Origin: Haloactinospora alba
Lineage (GTDB): Bacteria; Actinomycetota; Actinomycetes; Streptosporangiales; Streptosporangiaceae
NCBI RefSeq assembly: GCF_006717075.1
Contig: NZ_VFQC01000001.1
Span: 1,473,501-1,537,500 of the forward strand
Direction of reading: 5' to 3'
DNA length: 64,000 nucleotides
The notes below the pieces were generated by a model. It did not search any database and was not told the origin of the DNA. It saw nothing but the letters and a program-made list of their open reading frames with translations. Of this stretch, positions 18,802 to 27,030 are shown piece after piece. Position numbers and translations under genes: made by a program. Each line of letters starts with the position of its first letter. Positions within the stretch are counted from its first letter, which is position 1.

Positions 18802-20232
18802 GTGACACGACGAGCGAAAATCGTCGCGACCCTCGGCCCGGCAACCGCGAGTCCGGATACTATCCGTACGCTCGTCGGGGCCGGACTGGATGTGGCGCGA
18901 CTCAACCTCAGCCACGGAACACACGAGGACCACAGTGCGAGCTACCACAACGTGCGTGCCGCAGCGGAGGAGAGCGGCCGTAGCGTCGGGATCCTGGCCG
19001 ACCTCCAGGGGCCCAAGATACGCCTCGGCACCTTCGCTGACGGGGAAGTAGAACTCGCTCCGGGAGACCCGTTCACCATCACCACGGACGACATCGCTGG
19101 CGACGCCCAGCGGGCGTCCACTACCTACAAGGGATTGCCCGGTGATGTGCGGCCCGGTGACAGGGTTCTCATCGATGACGGCCGCGTCGTCCTCGAATGC
19201 ACCAAGACCAGCAGTACCGACGTCCACACCCGGACCATCATCGGGGGCCCCGTCTCCGACCACAAGGGCATCAACCTGCCCGGGGTCTCCGTGAGCGTTC
19301 CCGCGCTCACCGACAAGGACGAGAACGACCTCAGGTGGGCGCTCCAGCAGGGTGTCGACCTCGTCGCGCTGTCGTTCGTACGCAGCCCCGCGGACGCCGA
19401 AGAGGTGCACCGGATCATGGACGAGGAGGGGACCCACGTTCCTCTCATCGCCAAGATCGAGAAACCCCAGGCGGTCGAGCGGCTGTACGACATCATCGAG
19501 GTTTTCGACGGTGTCATGGTCGCTCGGGGGGATCTGGGCGTGGAGCTTCCGCTCGAGAACGTTCCCATGGTGCAGAAGCGCGCCATCGAGCGGTGCCGGG
19601 ACAAGGCCAAGCCTGTCATCGTCGCCACCCAGATGCTGGAGTCCATGATCCATGCGCCCCGGCCCACGCGTGCCGAGGCTTCCGACGTGGCCAACGCTGT
19701 CATCGACGGCGCGGATGCCGTGATGCTCTCCGGAGAGACCAGTATCGGTGACTATCCGATCGATACGGTCCAGACCATGGACCGTATCGTCGCGGCGGCG
19801 GAGCAGGAGTCTCTGCGCGCCTCGCACGTCCTGAGCCGGGTCCCGGAGACCACGGGCGGAGCCATCGCGCGTGCAGCCGCTGAGGTCGGGGCTACCGTGG
19901 GCGCCCGCGCGTTGGTGGCCTTCACCATGTCCGGGGAGACCGCCCGCCGTCTGGCGCGTTACCGGTCCCCGATCCCGTTGCTGGCCTTCACCACCCAGCG
20001 GGGGACGCGCTCCCAGCTCGCCCTCACCTGGGGGGTCGACACGCACTGCGTCGCCTGGGTCGACAACACGGATGACATGGTGCGCCAAGTCGAGAGCGAG
20101 CTGTTGAACATGGGCATCTACCAGAGGGGCGACAAGATCGTCGTGGTGTCGGGAAGTCCGCCCGGGACCCCGGGTTCCACCAACTCGTTGCGGGTGCACC
20201 GCATCGGGGACGCCATAACGCACGGTAAGTAA
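18802..20232 (+). CDS. pyk: pyruvate kinase
   Basis: Pyruvate kinase converts phosphoenolpyruvate and ADP to pyruvate and ATP. The 476 residues begin MTRRAKIVATLGPAT and contain RLNLSHG, the substrate-binding KIEKPQAV, MVARGDLGVELP and ATQMLESMI, followed by a full C-terminal allosteric domain. The GTG at 18802 matches the family N-terminus and is seven bases from a -10 hexamer. A GTG at 18793 would add three residues. Confidence 0.97.
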   Translation: MTRRAKIVATLGPATASPDTIRTLVGAGLDVARLNLSHGTHEDHSASYHNVRAAAEESGRSVGILADLQGPKIRLGTFADGEVELAPGDPFTITTDDIAGDAQRASTTYKGLPGDVRPGDRVLIDDGRVVLECTKTSSTDVHTRTIIGGPVSDHKGINLPGVSVSVPALTDKDENDLRWALQQGVDLVALSFVRSPADAEEVHRIMDEEGTHVPLIAKIEKPQAVERLYDIIEVFDGVMVARGDLGVELPLENVPMVQKRAIERCRDKAKPVIVATQMLESMIHAPRPTRAEASDVANAVIDGADAVMLSGETSIGDYPIDTVQTMDRIVAAAEQESLRASHVLSRVPETTGGAIARAAAEVGATVGARALVAFTMSGETARRLARYRSPIPLLAFTTQRGTRSQLALTWGVDTHCVAWVDNTDDMVRQVESELLNMGIYQRGDKIVVVSGSPPGTPGSTNSLRVHRIGDAITHGK

Positions 20233-20339
20233 ACGGGTCGTGCCCCCGTAGCTGCTTCTCCCGGTCCCAGCCACCGGGGGCGCTGGATCCCACGTTCGCT
20301 GTTCGGAGCGTGGGGGAGGCGTTTCTGAGAGACCGTTCA

Positions 20340-20384
20340 CCACACACGTTGGCCCCGGCCAGTGGCCGGGGCCAACGTGTGTGG
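20340..20384. terminator. 21-bp perfect palindrome, bidirectional terminator
   Basis: Arms 20340-20360 and 20364-20384 are perfectly complementary around a 3-nt loop (AGT). The element lies between convergent pyk and the DUF1266 gene, so it can serve both. The rest of the 434-bp gap (20233-20666) shows no gene. Confidence 0.85.
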
Positions 20385-20666
20385 CGCCCTCACCCCCAGC
20401 ACCGCCAGTGGTCTGCGGGGATTCCCGGGGCGTGCAGTACCGCGGCCCGTACCCTGGGCGGTGTGTGCCACCCACCGTCGAGGCGGGCGAGCGGGGCCGG
20501 CGGTGGCGTCCGGGCCGCCTCCCGCGGGCCGTCGGAGCGGTGCCCAAGGCCGACCACGCTCAGGAGCTCTCTGACGGACCGGACCGCGTTGGTGCGGTTG
20601 CGGGACGACGGACGGGGAGGCGAGAGCCAGCCGGAACGTGGGCGGTGCAGCGATCCGTTCACCCTG

Positions 20667-21623
20667 TCACACGGTGGAAACCGGACCGCCGCTACGCAGC
20701 GGGAACTCGCCTCCCGGCGCTCTTTCCAACGGCATGTCCCAGGGCAACAGGTTCCACGGGCTCGTCGGGTCCCGGGCCAACAGGCCCAGAGCGGTCCACA
20801 GTCGGGACGAGGTGGTGCTCTCCAGCTGTTCCTCGTACCACAGCAGGTAGCCCATGTGGAACGCTTCGGTGAGTTGCTGCCAACTCGCGTACCTGCGTTG
20901 CAGATCCGAGGCGATACGCCGGAGGAGGTTCTGGGCCTCGGCCTGGCTGAGCCAGTTAAGAGTAGCTCCGCCACAGGCCAGCCTGATCACGTGTACCGCT
21001 TTCCACCATTGGCACGTGCTTATGACGACGGTCTCGGTCGACTCCTCGACTCCGGTAATCTCGCGGAACCGGGCCAGGTGGGCAGGAGTCAGCAGAAGCG
21101 CTCGTTCCTGCTCGGGAGAGTCCGCGTTGTGAACGTGTACTGCGCCGGTGCGGAGATCCACCACGAGGTCGGTGTCGTTCTCCGCGTGCAGTTCGGTCCA
21201 CAGCCGTTCGGTCGCCGCCAGCAACGTGGGGCGGTCGACGACGCCCCATTCGGATCGGAGTACGGCACGGTACTGGCGCCGTAGCTGCGGCCGCACCATC
21301 ACATCCCAGGGTTCGGCCAGTGCCACACGGAAGGGGGCCGCGACAGCGACCGCCCAGCGTTCGGTGCTCAGGGGGGCGTCGGGGTTCCTGGTGCACAGTA
21401 CGGGGGTCTCCCGTCCCCCGATGACGAGTTCGGCGAACGCGCTCCCGAGCAGAACGGTGATGGCGAGAAAAGCCCACCCGGGCGAACCGGCATAGACCAG
21501 GAACACAACAGCGAGTGCGATCGGGAACATCAACCACGAACGTTTCCGGCTCGACGCCCAGGCCACGATGGACCAGGCACCGATTGCCAGCGCACCGATC
21601 ACCCCGGCCACCGCGGTAAACAC
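20667..21623 (-). CDS. DUF1266 domain membrane protein
   Basis: The 318-residue protein has two or three membrane helices in its first ~70 residues, then a cytoplasmic region ending in a DUF1266-type domain. ASWQQLTEAFHMGYLLWYEE and the WNLLPWDMPL tail are characteristic. The domain has no assigned biochemical role. The gene is alone on the minus strand and converges on pyk, with a palindrome between. Confidence 0.75.
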   Translation of the reverse strand: MFTAVAGVIGALAIGAWSIVAWASSRKRSWLMFPIALAVVFLVYAGSPGWAFLAITVLLGSAFAELVIGGRETPVLCTRNPDAPLSTERWAVAVAAPFRVALAEPWDVMVRPQLRRQYRAVLRSEWGVVDRPTLLAATERLWTELHAENDTDLVVDLRTGAVHVHNADSPEQERALLLTPAHLARFREITGVEESTETVVISTCQWWKAVHVIRLACGGATLNWLSQAEAQNLLRRIASDLQRRYASWQQLTEAFHMGYLLWYEEQLESTTSSRLWTALGLLARDPTSPWNLLPWDMPLERAPGGEFPLRSGGPVSTV

Positions 21624-21837
21624 CCGCTACTCCCTTCCTGCGGTCGACAGCGCGCATTGCGAGACTGGGCTCGGCCCGACGAACCCCTGACCTCTCCAGG
21701 ATCGGGCTCCCGGCAGCTTGATAGCGACCAAACGGACGGGTTGTGTTCAGGTTGTAAGCGTGATGTGACCGGACGGAACGCGGCAGGCCTCCCGCCGTCC
21801 TCGCCAGCACGGTGGGGAGAGGCGCTTCGGGTCTTGG

Positions 21838-21868
21838 AAACAAAAAAAGAACCACCCTCTGGTGGTTC
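21838..21868 (-). terminator. rho-independent terminator of tRNA-Leu
   Basis: Read on the minus strand, an 8-bp stem GAACCACC/GGTGGTTC with a 4-nt loop is followed by seven T residues. It lies ~33 nt beyond the tRNA 3' end. Confidence 0.9.
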
Positions 21869-21900
21869 TCACAAACTGCTTGGACGTGCCACGAAGCCGT

Positions 21901-21982
21901 GCCGGAGGTGGGATTCGAACCCACACGCCCTTACGGGCAAATCATTTTGAGTGATCCTTGTCTACCATTCCAACACTCCGGC
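21901..21982 (-). tRNA. tRNA-Leu (anticodon CAA)
   Basis: The 82-nt minus-strand sequence folds as a class II tRNA: acceptor GCCGGAG/CTCCGGC, anticodon loop CTCAAAA (anticodon CAA, reads UUG), a long variable arm CCCGTAAGGG, and T-loop TTCGAAT. The 3' CCA is not encoded. I see no duplicated 3' end that would mark an integrated element. Confidence 0.95.
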
Positions 21983-22090
21983 GGATCATGTCCGGTTGCA
22001 TGGTACACCATGCGGCCGGGGCCAGCGGACGGCTGCCTCAGGGGCGAGCCGACGTCAGGAAGTCTACACGTTCTCGATACCCTCGTGTTC

Positions 22091-22687
22091 GTGACGACGA
22101 CGCAGAACCGCGTGGTGATCGCGGAAGATGAGGCCCTGATCCGGCTGGATCTCAAGGAGATGCTTGAGGAGGACGGTTACACCGTCGTGGGCGAAGCGGG
22201 CGACGGTGAGGCGGCGATACGTCTTGCTGGCGAGCACAAACCGGATCTCGTCATTCTCGACATCAAGATGCCTGTGCTGGATGGACTGTCCGCGGCGGAA
22301 CGAATCGCTGCGGACCGGATCGCGCCTGTGGTCATCCTGACGGCCTTCTCGCAGCGCGAGCTTGTGGAGCGGGCGAGGGACGCCGGAGCCATGGCCTATC
22401 TGGTGAAGCCTTTCAGTAAGCCTGACCTCGTTCCGGCCATCGAGATGGCGGTCAGCCGTTACGCTGAGCTGGCAGCGCTGGAGTCAGAGGTCAGCGACCT
22501 GCAGGAGAGGCTGGACACGCGCAAGGTGGTGGAGCGCGCCAAGGGGCTCCTGCAGAGCAAACACGGACTGAGCGAACCAGAGGCGTTCCGGTGGATCCAG
22601 AAGAACTCCATGGACCGCAGGCTTACCATGCGCAAGGTCGCGGAGACGGTCGTCGAGACGTTGAGCGGTGACGAAGAAGAGGGATGA
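22091..22687 (+). CDS. pdtaR: PdtaR-like ANTAR response regulator
   Basis: The 198-residue protein has an N-terminal receiver domain (phospho-acceptor Asp57 in LVILDIKMP, acidic pocket AEDE at 11-14, VKPFSK near 108) and a C-terminal ANTAR RNA-binding domain (VVERAKGLLQ to RLTMRKVAETVV, about 135-190). By family knowledge it acts as an RNA-binding antiterminator controlled by a histidine kinase, as Rv1626 (PdtaR) does. The kinase is not in the window. The GTG at 22091 lies seven bases after TACCCT (22078-22083), so the mRNA may be leaderless. Confidence 0.9.
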   Translation: MTTTQNRVVIAEDEALIRLDLKEMLEEDGYTVVGEAGDGEAAIRLAGEHKPDLVILDIKMPVLDGLSAAERIAADRIAPVVILTAFSQRELVERARDAGAMAYLVKPFSKPDLVPAIEMAVSRYAELAALESEVSDLQERLDTRKVVERAKGLLQSKHGLSEPEAFRWIQKNSMDRRLTMRKVAETVVETLSGDEEEG

Positions 22688-23357
22688 GTACGTCGACAGC
22701 GGGGAGCGTGCTCCGTCGACGGGTCCCGCGGTACCCCGCTCCGTTCCCTCCGCCGGTCCGCCGCGGCGAGAAGACCGAGGACGGGTTCCGGCCTGGCACG
22801 GGAAGCGGTGGAAGACCACTCCTGACCTCCCCGCCGCACAGGACCGTCTCCGCTGCGCTCACCCACGGGCGGGTCGGCGCCGGGTCGCTCCCCGCTTCCG
22901 TACCGCTGTTCCCGGGCCCCGTATAACACTCCTGTCCGTTACCCGCCGCCGGCACACCAGGCGCCCGGGCAGGTGAACGCTCCCGTGGCGGACAGCCGCG
23001 GTCGGGCCGGCTCCCGGTCGGTGCGCGACTCCTGCTTCGTGCGCGCGGGAAGGAGCGGTTGCCGGTACCGCGCCGCGCAGGAACCACCCTGCGGCCCCCT
23101 CGGGATGCCTCCCCTCTCCCCAACCGCTCACCAGGGCTGACCTCCCACTCCGATGAGGGGAACCGCCCGTGGCTCCTCGGGCCTTGGTTGCAGTCCTGTC
23201 ACGGATATATACGGACTTGTGACGTTTGAGTCACGTGGCTTTAGTTGTGCTGAATAATCAGGCAAAAACAGGCTAAACTCGCGCCGTCAACTGACGAGCC
23301 ACCGCTTCCCGAGCACCGTGCAGGGAAGCGAAATCCGCAAAAGCGCAAGGAGTGCGC
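22688..23357. other. 670-bp gap upstream of livH
   Basis: No gene is visible. The first ~500 bases are very GC-rich. Positions ~23205-23285 are clearly AT-richer and look like the livH promoter zone, with TAAACT at 23274-23279 as a possible -10. The mRNA would then have a ~75-nt leader. I looked for known riboswitch cores and saw none. Confidence 0.4.
23219..23234. promoter_or_regulatory. inverted repeat GTGAC-N6-GTCAC, possible operator of the liv operon
   Basis: GTGAC (23219-23223) and GTCAC (23230-23234) form a perfect 5-bp inverted repeat with a 6-bp spacer, about 40 bp upstream of the likely -10. The spacing suits a dimeric regulator, which I cannot name. Confidence 0.35.
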
Positions 23358-24797
23358 GTGCGCACATATCTCGTGACTGTGCCGCTCGCCGTGATGGCCG
23401 CGATGCTGGCGATCCCAGTACCGGCAAGCGCGGATGCCGGGGACGGGGAATCGCTGCAAGGGCAGATCAGTGCCCCGGAGAGTGACGATGAGGGCGTCGA
23501 GGGTATCGAAATCCTGGTGTCGCAGGACGGCCAGGAGGTGGCAACCGCCACCACCGACGCGGACGGAAACTGGGAGGTGGAGCTCCCCGACGCGGGGGAG
23601 TACCACGTTGTCCTGGAAGAGGACTCCGTTCCCGGCGAGTACGAACTCAAGGGGCCTGCCGGTCCCGAACGGGACGTGACGGTGGGGGCGGACAAGGCGT
23701 TCACCGTGGTCTATCCGCTGGCTCCGGAAGGGGAAGCGGAAGCGAGCGACGACGCCTCCTCCGAGGACCCCTCCGAGGATCCGTCCCCCGGCGGGGGAGA
23801 GGAGTCCGCGGAGGAGGACGGGGACGGGGCCGCCGGCGCTCCCGCCGTCGACTCCGGGGACCCGTTCGGTGAACAGGTCATCAACCTCACCGTCGCCGGC
23901 GTGCTGTACGGCCTGATCATCGGTATCGCGTCAGTGGGACTGTCCCTGATATTCGGCACCACCAGGATGATCAACTTCGCGCACGGGGACATGGTCACCT
24001 TCGGCGCGATCATGGCGATGCTGTTCAGCTGGGTGATCCTGTCCCCCGGGGTGGACGCCGTACTGTCCGGAATACCGGTGCTGGGGCTCGTCAACCCGCT
24101 CGTGCTCGGAACGGTACTGGCAGTGGTGTGCGGCGGTCTCCTCGGCCTCGGGCTGGAACGCTTCCTGTGGCGTCCACTGCGCAGACGCAACGTCGCGCTC
24201 ATCCAGATGTTCATCGTGACGATCGGCTTCTCGCTGATCCTGCGGAACGTGTTACTGGCCGGGTTCGGCGCGCGGCGCCAGCAGTACCCGGCGTTCCGTA
24301 TCCAGGAGATGTGGAGCATCGGCCCGGTATCGATGACGCCGCGCGACCTGTCCATTCTGGTGCTCGCGATCGTGGTCCTCGTGGGCGTGGCGAGCATGCT
24401 GCAGTTCTCCCGGATCGGGAAAGCGATGCGGGCGGTGGCGGACAACCGCGACCTCGCGGAGTCCTCGGGGATCGACGTGAACCGGGTGACCCTCTACGTG
24501 TGGGGTCTGGGAGGCTCCCTCTCCGCTCTGGGTGGCGTGCTCCTCGGGCTGAACCAGACCGTCTACTGGCAGATGGGATTCCACCTGCTGCTGCTGATGT
24601 TCGCCGCTGTGATCCTGGGCGGTCTGGGAACGGCGTACGGCGCCATGGTCGGGGGTCTGGCCATCGGCCTGGTGGCGCAGCTCTCCACGCTGTGGTTCTC
24701 GCCGCAGCTGCAGAACGCCTGGGCACTGGCGATCATGGTCATCGTGTTGTTGGTCCGGCCCCAGGGCATCCTGGGCCGTCGCGAACGAGTCGGCTAG
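23358..24797 (+). CDS. livH: branched-chain amino acid ABC transporter permease LivH with fused N-terminal secreted domain
   Basis: Residues ~170-479 are a LivH permease (GVLYGLIIGIASVGLSLIFG, INFAHGDMVTFGA, AILGG-type core). Before it come a signal peptide (1-27, ends ASADA), a beta-sandwich-like Cna-B/carboxypeptidase-regulatory domain (about 33-118; ATTDADGNWEVELPDAG motif) and an acidic Ser/Glu/Pro linker (120-165). The front domain should therefore sit outside the membrane, where it might contact the binding protein LivJ (inference). The GTG at 23358 is preceded by AAGGAG at six bases; the GTG at 23352 abuts that site and is less likely. First gene of livHMGF. Confidence 0.9.
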   Translation: MRTYLVTVPLAVMAAMLAIPVPASADAGDGESLQGQISAPESDDEGVEGIEILVSQDGQEVATATTDADGNWEVELPDAGEYHVVLEEDSVPGEYELKGPAGPERDVTVGADKAFTVVYPLAPEGEAEASDDASSEDPSEDPSPGGGEESAEEDGDGAAGAPAVDSGDPFGEQVINLTVAGVLYGLIIGIASVGLSLIFGTTRMINFAHGDMVTFGAIMAMLFSWVILSPGVDAVLSGIPVLGLVNPLVLGTVLAVVCGGLLGLGLERFLWRPLRRRNVALIQMFIVTIGFSLILRNVLLAGFGARRQQYPAFRIQEMWSIGPVSMTPRDLSILVLAIVVLVGVASMLQFSRIGKAMRAVADNRDLAESSGIDVNRVTLYVWGLGGSLSALGGVLLGLNQTVYWQMGFHLLLLMFAAVILGGLGTAYGAMVGGLAIGLVAQLSTLWFSPQLQNAWALAIMVIVLLVRPQGILGRRERVG

Positions 24798-24806
24798 GGA
24801 GCAACC

Positions 24807-25781
24807 GTGGAAATTGTCAATATCCTCACGATCTCCCTGGAAACGGCGATAGGGCCGGTAGCCGCCGTCTACGTGCTCGCTGTCATCGGGCTGAACCTGC
24901 ATTTCGGTTACACGGGCCTGCTGAACTTCGGCCAGGTGGGCTTCATGCTGCTCGGCGCCTACGGCGTCGCCATAGGCGTGAACACCTTCGGGCTGTCGCT
25001 GTGGTCAGGTTTCCTCATCAGCGTGGGATGCGCTGTCTTCATGGCGCTGGTGCTCGGCATCCCGACAGTGCGCCTGCGCGCCGACTACCTGGCGATCGCC
25101 ACGATCGCCGTGGCGGAAGTGGCACGTTTGGTGTACCGGGCGGAGTTCGCCCGGCCGCTGACGAACAGTGTCTACGGCATGCAGGGCTTCGCCGACGGTT
25201 TCTACGCCGCCAACCCGATTCCCTCCGGGTCCTACGGGATCGGTGCCGTGGACTTCTCCTCACGCCAGCTCTGGCTGATGACCGTGGCCTGGGGGATGGT
25301 GGCGCTGGGACTCCTCGCCACCTACATGCTGATGCACAGCCCGTGGGGGCGGGTCATCAAGGGCATCCGGGAGGACGAGGAAGCGGTTCGCAGCCTCGGT
25401 AAGAACGCGTTCTCCTACAAACTGCAGATCCTGGTGCTGGGAGGTGTGTTCGGGGGGCTCGCGGGCGCGATGCTCGCACTGCACCAGCAGAACCTCGCAC
25501 CCGACCAGTTCATGCCCGAGGTGACCTTCTACCTGTGGGCGATGCTGTTACTGGGAGGCGCGGCGCGTACCTTCGGCCCGGTCCTGGGGACGACAGTGAT
25601 GTGGTTCCTGCTTGCAGCGTTCGACGAGACACTCCGTTCCCTGCCCCCCGACATTATGGGCAACGCGGCCATCGGAGCGCTGCGGGACGCCTTCGTCGGC
25701 CTGGTCCTGGTGCTGCTGATCATCTTCCGGCCGCAGGGCATCATCGGTAACCGCAAGGAGATGCTGGTCAATGTCAAATGA
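24807..25781 (+). CDS. livM: branched-chain amino acid ABC transporter permease
   Basis: LivM is the second permease subunit, 324 residues, with about eight to ten membrane helices. Family marks are GYTGLLNFGQVGFMLLGAYG near residue 35 and the cytoplasmic loop IKGIREDEEAVRSLGKN that contacts the ATPases. It starts nine bases after livH and overlaps livG by 11 bases. Confidence 0.95.
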   Translation: MEIVNILTISLETAIGPVAAVYVLAVIGLNLHFGYTGLLNFGQVGFMLLGAYGVAIGVNTFGLSLWSGFLISVGCAVFMALVLGIPTVRLRADYLAIATIAVAEVARLVYRAEFARPLTNSVYGMQGFADGFYAANPIPSGSYGIGAVDFSSRQLWLMTVAWGMVALGLLATYMLMHSPWGRVIKGIREDEEAVRSLGKNAFSYKLQILVLGGVFGGLAGAMLALHQQNLAPDQFMPEVTFYLWAMLLLGGAARTFGPVLGTTVMWFLLAAFDETLRSLPPDIMGNAAIGALRDAFVGLVLVLLIIFRPQGIIGNRKEMLVNVK

Positions 25782-26640
25782 CACGAACGGCGGTGCGCAA
25801 CCCGGGACCGTCTCCTCGGCGACCCCGAACGGGATAGCCGGACTCGCCCCGCAGCCGGGAGTCGACAAACCGGACCCGATCCTGCGTGCGAGCGGCGTGC
25901 GCCGTTCGTTCGGAGGTCTCACAGCTGTGAACGTCCAGAACCTGGAAGTGCAGCGAGGAACGATCACCTCCCTGATCGGGCCCAACGGCGCCGGAAAATC
26001 GACACTGTTCAATCTCCTCACCGGTTTCGACCGGGTGGACGCCGGCCGGTGGGAGTTCCGAGGGAAGAAGCTGAACGGGATGGGAGGGCACCGGGTAGCA
26101 CGCCAGGGGATGGTCCGGACCTTCCAGCTCACCAAGGCTCTGACGCGCATGACCGTGCTGGACAACATGCTGTTGGCTGCCCAGGGGCAGTCCGGCGAAC
26201 GTTTCCTCGGTTCCTTTCTCCCCTTCGCCTGGCAGCGTCAGGAGAGGGAGAACCGGGAGCGGGCCATGGAACTGCTGCGCCGGTTCAACCTGGAAGCGAT
26301 GCATGGCGAGATCGCCGGAAGCCTCTCCGGCGGCCAGCGGAAACTGCTGGAGATGGCTCGCGCGCTGATGGTGGAACCCTCCATGGTGATGCTGGACGAA
26401 CCCATGGCGGGCGTGAACCCCGCGCTGGTGCAGTCGCTGCTGGGCCACATCACGAGCCTGCGGGACGAGGGCATGACAGTGCTCTTCGTCGAGCACGACA
26501 TGGACGTGATCATGGGGATCAGCGACTGGATCGTGGTGTTGGCTCAGGGAGAGGTGATCGCTGAGGGGCGTCCCGAGGACGTCCGGTCCAACAGCGCGGT
26601 GATCGACGCCTACCTGGGCGCGCACCATGACGAGGGGTGA
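25771..26640 (+). CDS. livG: branched-chain amino acid ABC transporter ATP-binding protein LivG
   Basis: The 289-residue ATPase shows Walker A GPNGAGKST, the Q-loop region TFQLTKAL, signature LSGGQRKLLEMARAL, Walker B VMLDEPMAGVNP and the switch histidine in LFVEHDMD. An N-terminal extension of ~35 residues precedes the domain. It pairs with LivF to power amino acid import. The start overlaps livM. Confidence 0.95.
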   Translation: MSNDTNGGAQPGTVSSATPNGIAGLAPQPGVDKPDPILRASGVRRSFGGLTAVNVQNLEVQRGTITSLIGPNGAGKSTLFNLLTGFDRVDAGRWEFRGKKLNGMGGHRVARQGMVRTFQLTKALTRMTVLDNMLLAAQGQSGERFLGSFLPFAWQRQERENRERAMELLRRFNLEAMHGEIAGSLSGGQRKLLEMARALMVEPSMVMLDEPMAGVNPALVQSLLGHITSLRDEGMTVLFVEHDMDVIMGISDWIVVLAQGEVIAEGRPEDVRSNSAVIDAYLGAHHDEG

Positions 26641-26828
26641 GCCGCTCCGGGATCCGGCCGGACGGCCGGATCCCGGAGCGGCCGGGCGGTGCCGGTTCCT
26701 GGGAGGCGCTCCTGCGGAACCGGTGCGGCGTTCCCGTGCTCCGCGGCCTCACCGGCGGGAGCGCATACCAGTAGCGCACCGGTGCTCTGTGGTTGAGGTG
26801 CGGAGGGGGAACCGGAGAAGCCCTCATC

Positions 26829-26992
26829 CTCGCCGCCGGACGGGCGGAGAGGATAAACGCCTGCTGGTCCGTCGCGCCCCCTCCGGAGGGGCCACGGCAG
26901 CAGGAAGCAGCGGGAACCCGCGAGGAAGTACCGCTCCGCACGCGGCCCGGACCGTGTCGGGATCTCCGCTCGCGAGGCGGAGAGCACGTCAG
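26829..26992 (+). repeat. dispersed repeat copy B, IS605-like right end or structured leader
   Basis: This is the partner of 2871..3039. Shared stems are AGCGG/CCGCT with the same 17-nt loop (26909-26913 with 26931-26935), CCGC/GCGG, and a terminal hairpin CTCCGC/GCGGAG (26964-26982) followed by AGCACGTCAG. The terminal stem differs from copy A by paired changes. A central hairpin CCCCTCC/GGAGGGG replaces a different but also paired stem in copy A. It ends 38 nt before livF and separates livF from livG. No tnpB is present. Confidence 0.6.
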
Positions 26993-27030
26993 AAGCCAGG
27001 TGAGGAAACCCATGGCGCTCAGGAGGCCCA

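Noticed and set aside
21901-21982. tRNA-Leu (and tRNA-Pro at 55602-55675) as attachment sites of integrated elements
   Set aside because: No duplicated tRNA 3' end or integrase lies nearby.
22623-23123. Open frames on both strands in the gap after pdtaR
   Set aside because: They are Arg/Pro/Gly-rich with no ribosome binding site or motif, as expected from random high-GC sequence.
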